From NCBI GenBank assembly GCA_029215795.1, contig JARDYH010000004.1, positions 30,632,001 through 30,696,000 on the forward strand: a stretch of 64,000 nucleotides of DNA, in the 5' to 3' direction. How positions within the stretch are numbered: position 1 is the stretch's first letter; every line of letters begins with the position of its first letter. This stretch comes from Anniella stebbinsi. Taxonomy: Eukaryota; Chordata; Lepidosauria; Squamata; Anniellidae. Shown here piece after piece: positions 63,330-64,000 of this stretch. The notes under the pieces are model-generated. The model ran no database searches. It had not been told where the DNA came from and worked only from the letters and a program-made list of their open reading frames with translations. The translations under genes were made by a program, and so were the position numbers.

Positions 63330-63600
63330 TCTGGGGAGGCCCTTCTCTCAATCCCACCAACTTCCCAGGCACGCCTGGTGGGTATGCGAGAGAGGGCCTT
63401 TTCCGTGGCTGCTCCAAGGCTCTGGAACTCCCTTCCAAAGGAAACCAGACTGGCTCCCTCTATGCTGCATTTCTGGAGGCAAGCAAAAACTTTTTTTTAT
63501 TTCAGCAGGCTTTTTGAAATATGCTGGACCTATTTAATGTATGGTTTTGTTTTGTTTTTAAAATTTGTTACTGTTTGTAAAAAAATAATAATGTTTTAAT
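63330..63600 (+). mobile_element. CR1-like LINE, C-terminal ORF remnant and 3' UTR
   Basis: A frame encodes 'MRERAFSVAAPRLWNSLPKE', then 'LAPSMLHFWRQAKTFF', the conserved C-terminus of CR1-like ORF2. The UTR that follows is T-rich and short. The endonuclease and RT domains are missing. Shorter, more decayed versions occur at 18995 and 50240. Confidence 0.8.
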
Positions 63601-63633
63601 GTGAACAACTCCTTAGTCCTTTTCAGTGATATG

Positions 63634-63763
63634 AGGGCAGGATCTACACTATTGCTTTATCATGGTTTATAACAGTATTGACAACTGTTGGGGCCCAGTA
63701 CACATTCCATATACCATTTTCAAACCACTTTCAAAGTGTTATATCCTGCTTGGTGCAGATCTG
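63634..63763. mobile_element. Palindromic DNA element, GATCTACAC type (130 bp)
   Basis: 'GGGCAGGATCTACACTATTG' at the left. 'GTTATATCCTGCTTGGTGC' and 'AGATCTG' at the right. The loop 'GACAACTGTTGGGGCCCAGT' matches that of 61052. Confidence 0.7.
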
Positions 63764-63794
63764 TTCTCTTACTCTTAGTCAGACCCAGACTGAT

Positions 63795-63885
63795 TCAAGC
63801 TGCAATCCTATGCAGAGTTACTTTGGTGTAAGTTCCCTGAACTCAGTGGGGCTTCCTTCTGACGAAACAGGCAGAGGATTGGGTT
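63795..63885. repeat. Short 'GCTGCAATCCTATGCAGAG' repeat
   Basis: 'GCTGCAATCCTATGCAGAGT' and 'CAGAGGATTGGGTTGCAC' are the inverted halves. 63886-64000 is unassigned. Confidence 0.7.
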
Positions 63886-64000
63886 GCACACCAAGCCTGT
63901 TCTCAGCTGCTTCAGCTGCAGCGGCATTGTTCCAAGCCGATGCCAGCATGACAAGCAGAATTAGACCCAAAGGTTGTGTTATGGGTCAATGTCCTCGTAA

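Overview
The window looks like repeat-rich, gene-poor nuclear DNA from a vertebrate, most likely a squamate reptile (lizard or snake). That placement is my recognition of repeat families, not a database result. The families are: 3' ends of CR1/L2-type LINEs, tRNA-derived SINEs with recognisable B boxes, many short palindromic 'GCAATCCTATGCA' repeats, and many non-autonomous DNA elements with inverted ends. Some of those carry intact 8-bp target duplications, as expected of the hAT superfamily. I found no host protein exon, no functional RNA gene and no CRISPR. Nearly every longer open frame is an accident of a minisatellite, a palindrome or a transposon.

Layout. 0-6 kb: an interspersed repeat split by a 319-bp MITE, an L2-like LINE C-terminus, and a CpG-rich 405-bp palindrome. 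6-10 kb: mostly unassigned, with a SINE and a possible conserved noncoding block. 10.7-11.6 kb: an 852-bp foldback element built of palindromes inside a palindrome. 11.9-17 kb: SINEs, LINE tails and two foldback insertions. 17.2-22.1 kb: an LTR-like block and a decayed Ty3/gypsy retrotransposon with gag zinc knuckle, protease-like, integrase-like, RT and RNase H remnants. 23-31 kb: AT-rich MITEs, LINEs and a MITE split by an antisense LINE. 31.7-36 kb: largely unassigned, with possible conserved noncoding sequence. 36.3 kb: a 57-bp minisatellite. 38-49 kb: dense nested DNA elements. 49-58 kb: foldbacks, LINE fragments and unassigned sequence. 58.8-61.2 kb: three consecutive DNA elements, including a 1264-bp foldback with triplicated CpG-rich palindromic units.

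The most striking object is at 48231-48545. A 134-nt gap-free copy of U1 snRNA, from its 5' end through the Sm site, is joined directly to the 3' tail of a CR1/L2-type LINE. This is the product expected if a LINE reverse transcriptase switched templates onto U1. It lies inside a MITE with an 8-bp target duplication, which in turn splits a tRNA SINE. A second theme is the TAGGGATGTG element family: three copies, each with a perfect 8-bp duplication, carry very different internal palindromes. The parts do not form a pathway. They record successive layers of transposition that can be ordered by which element interrupts which.
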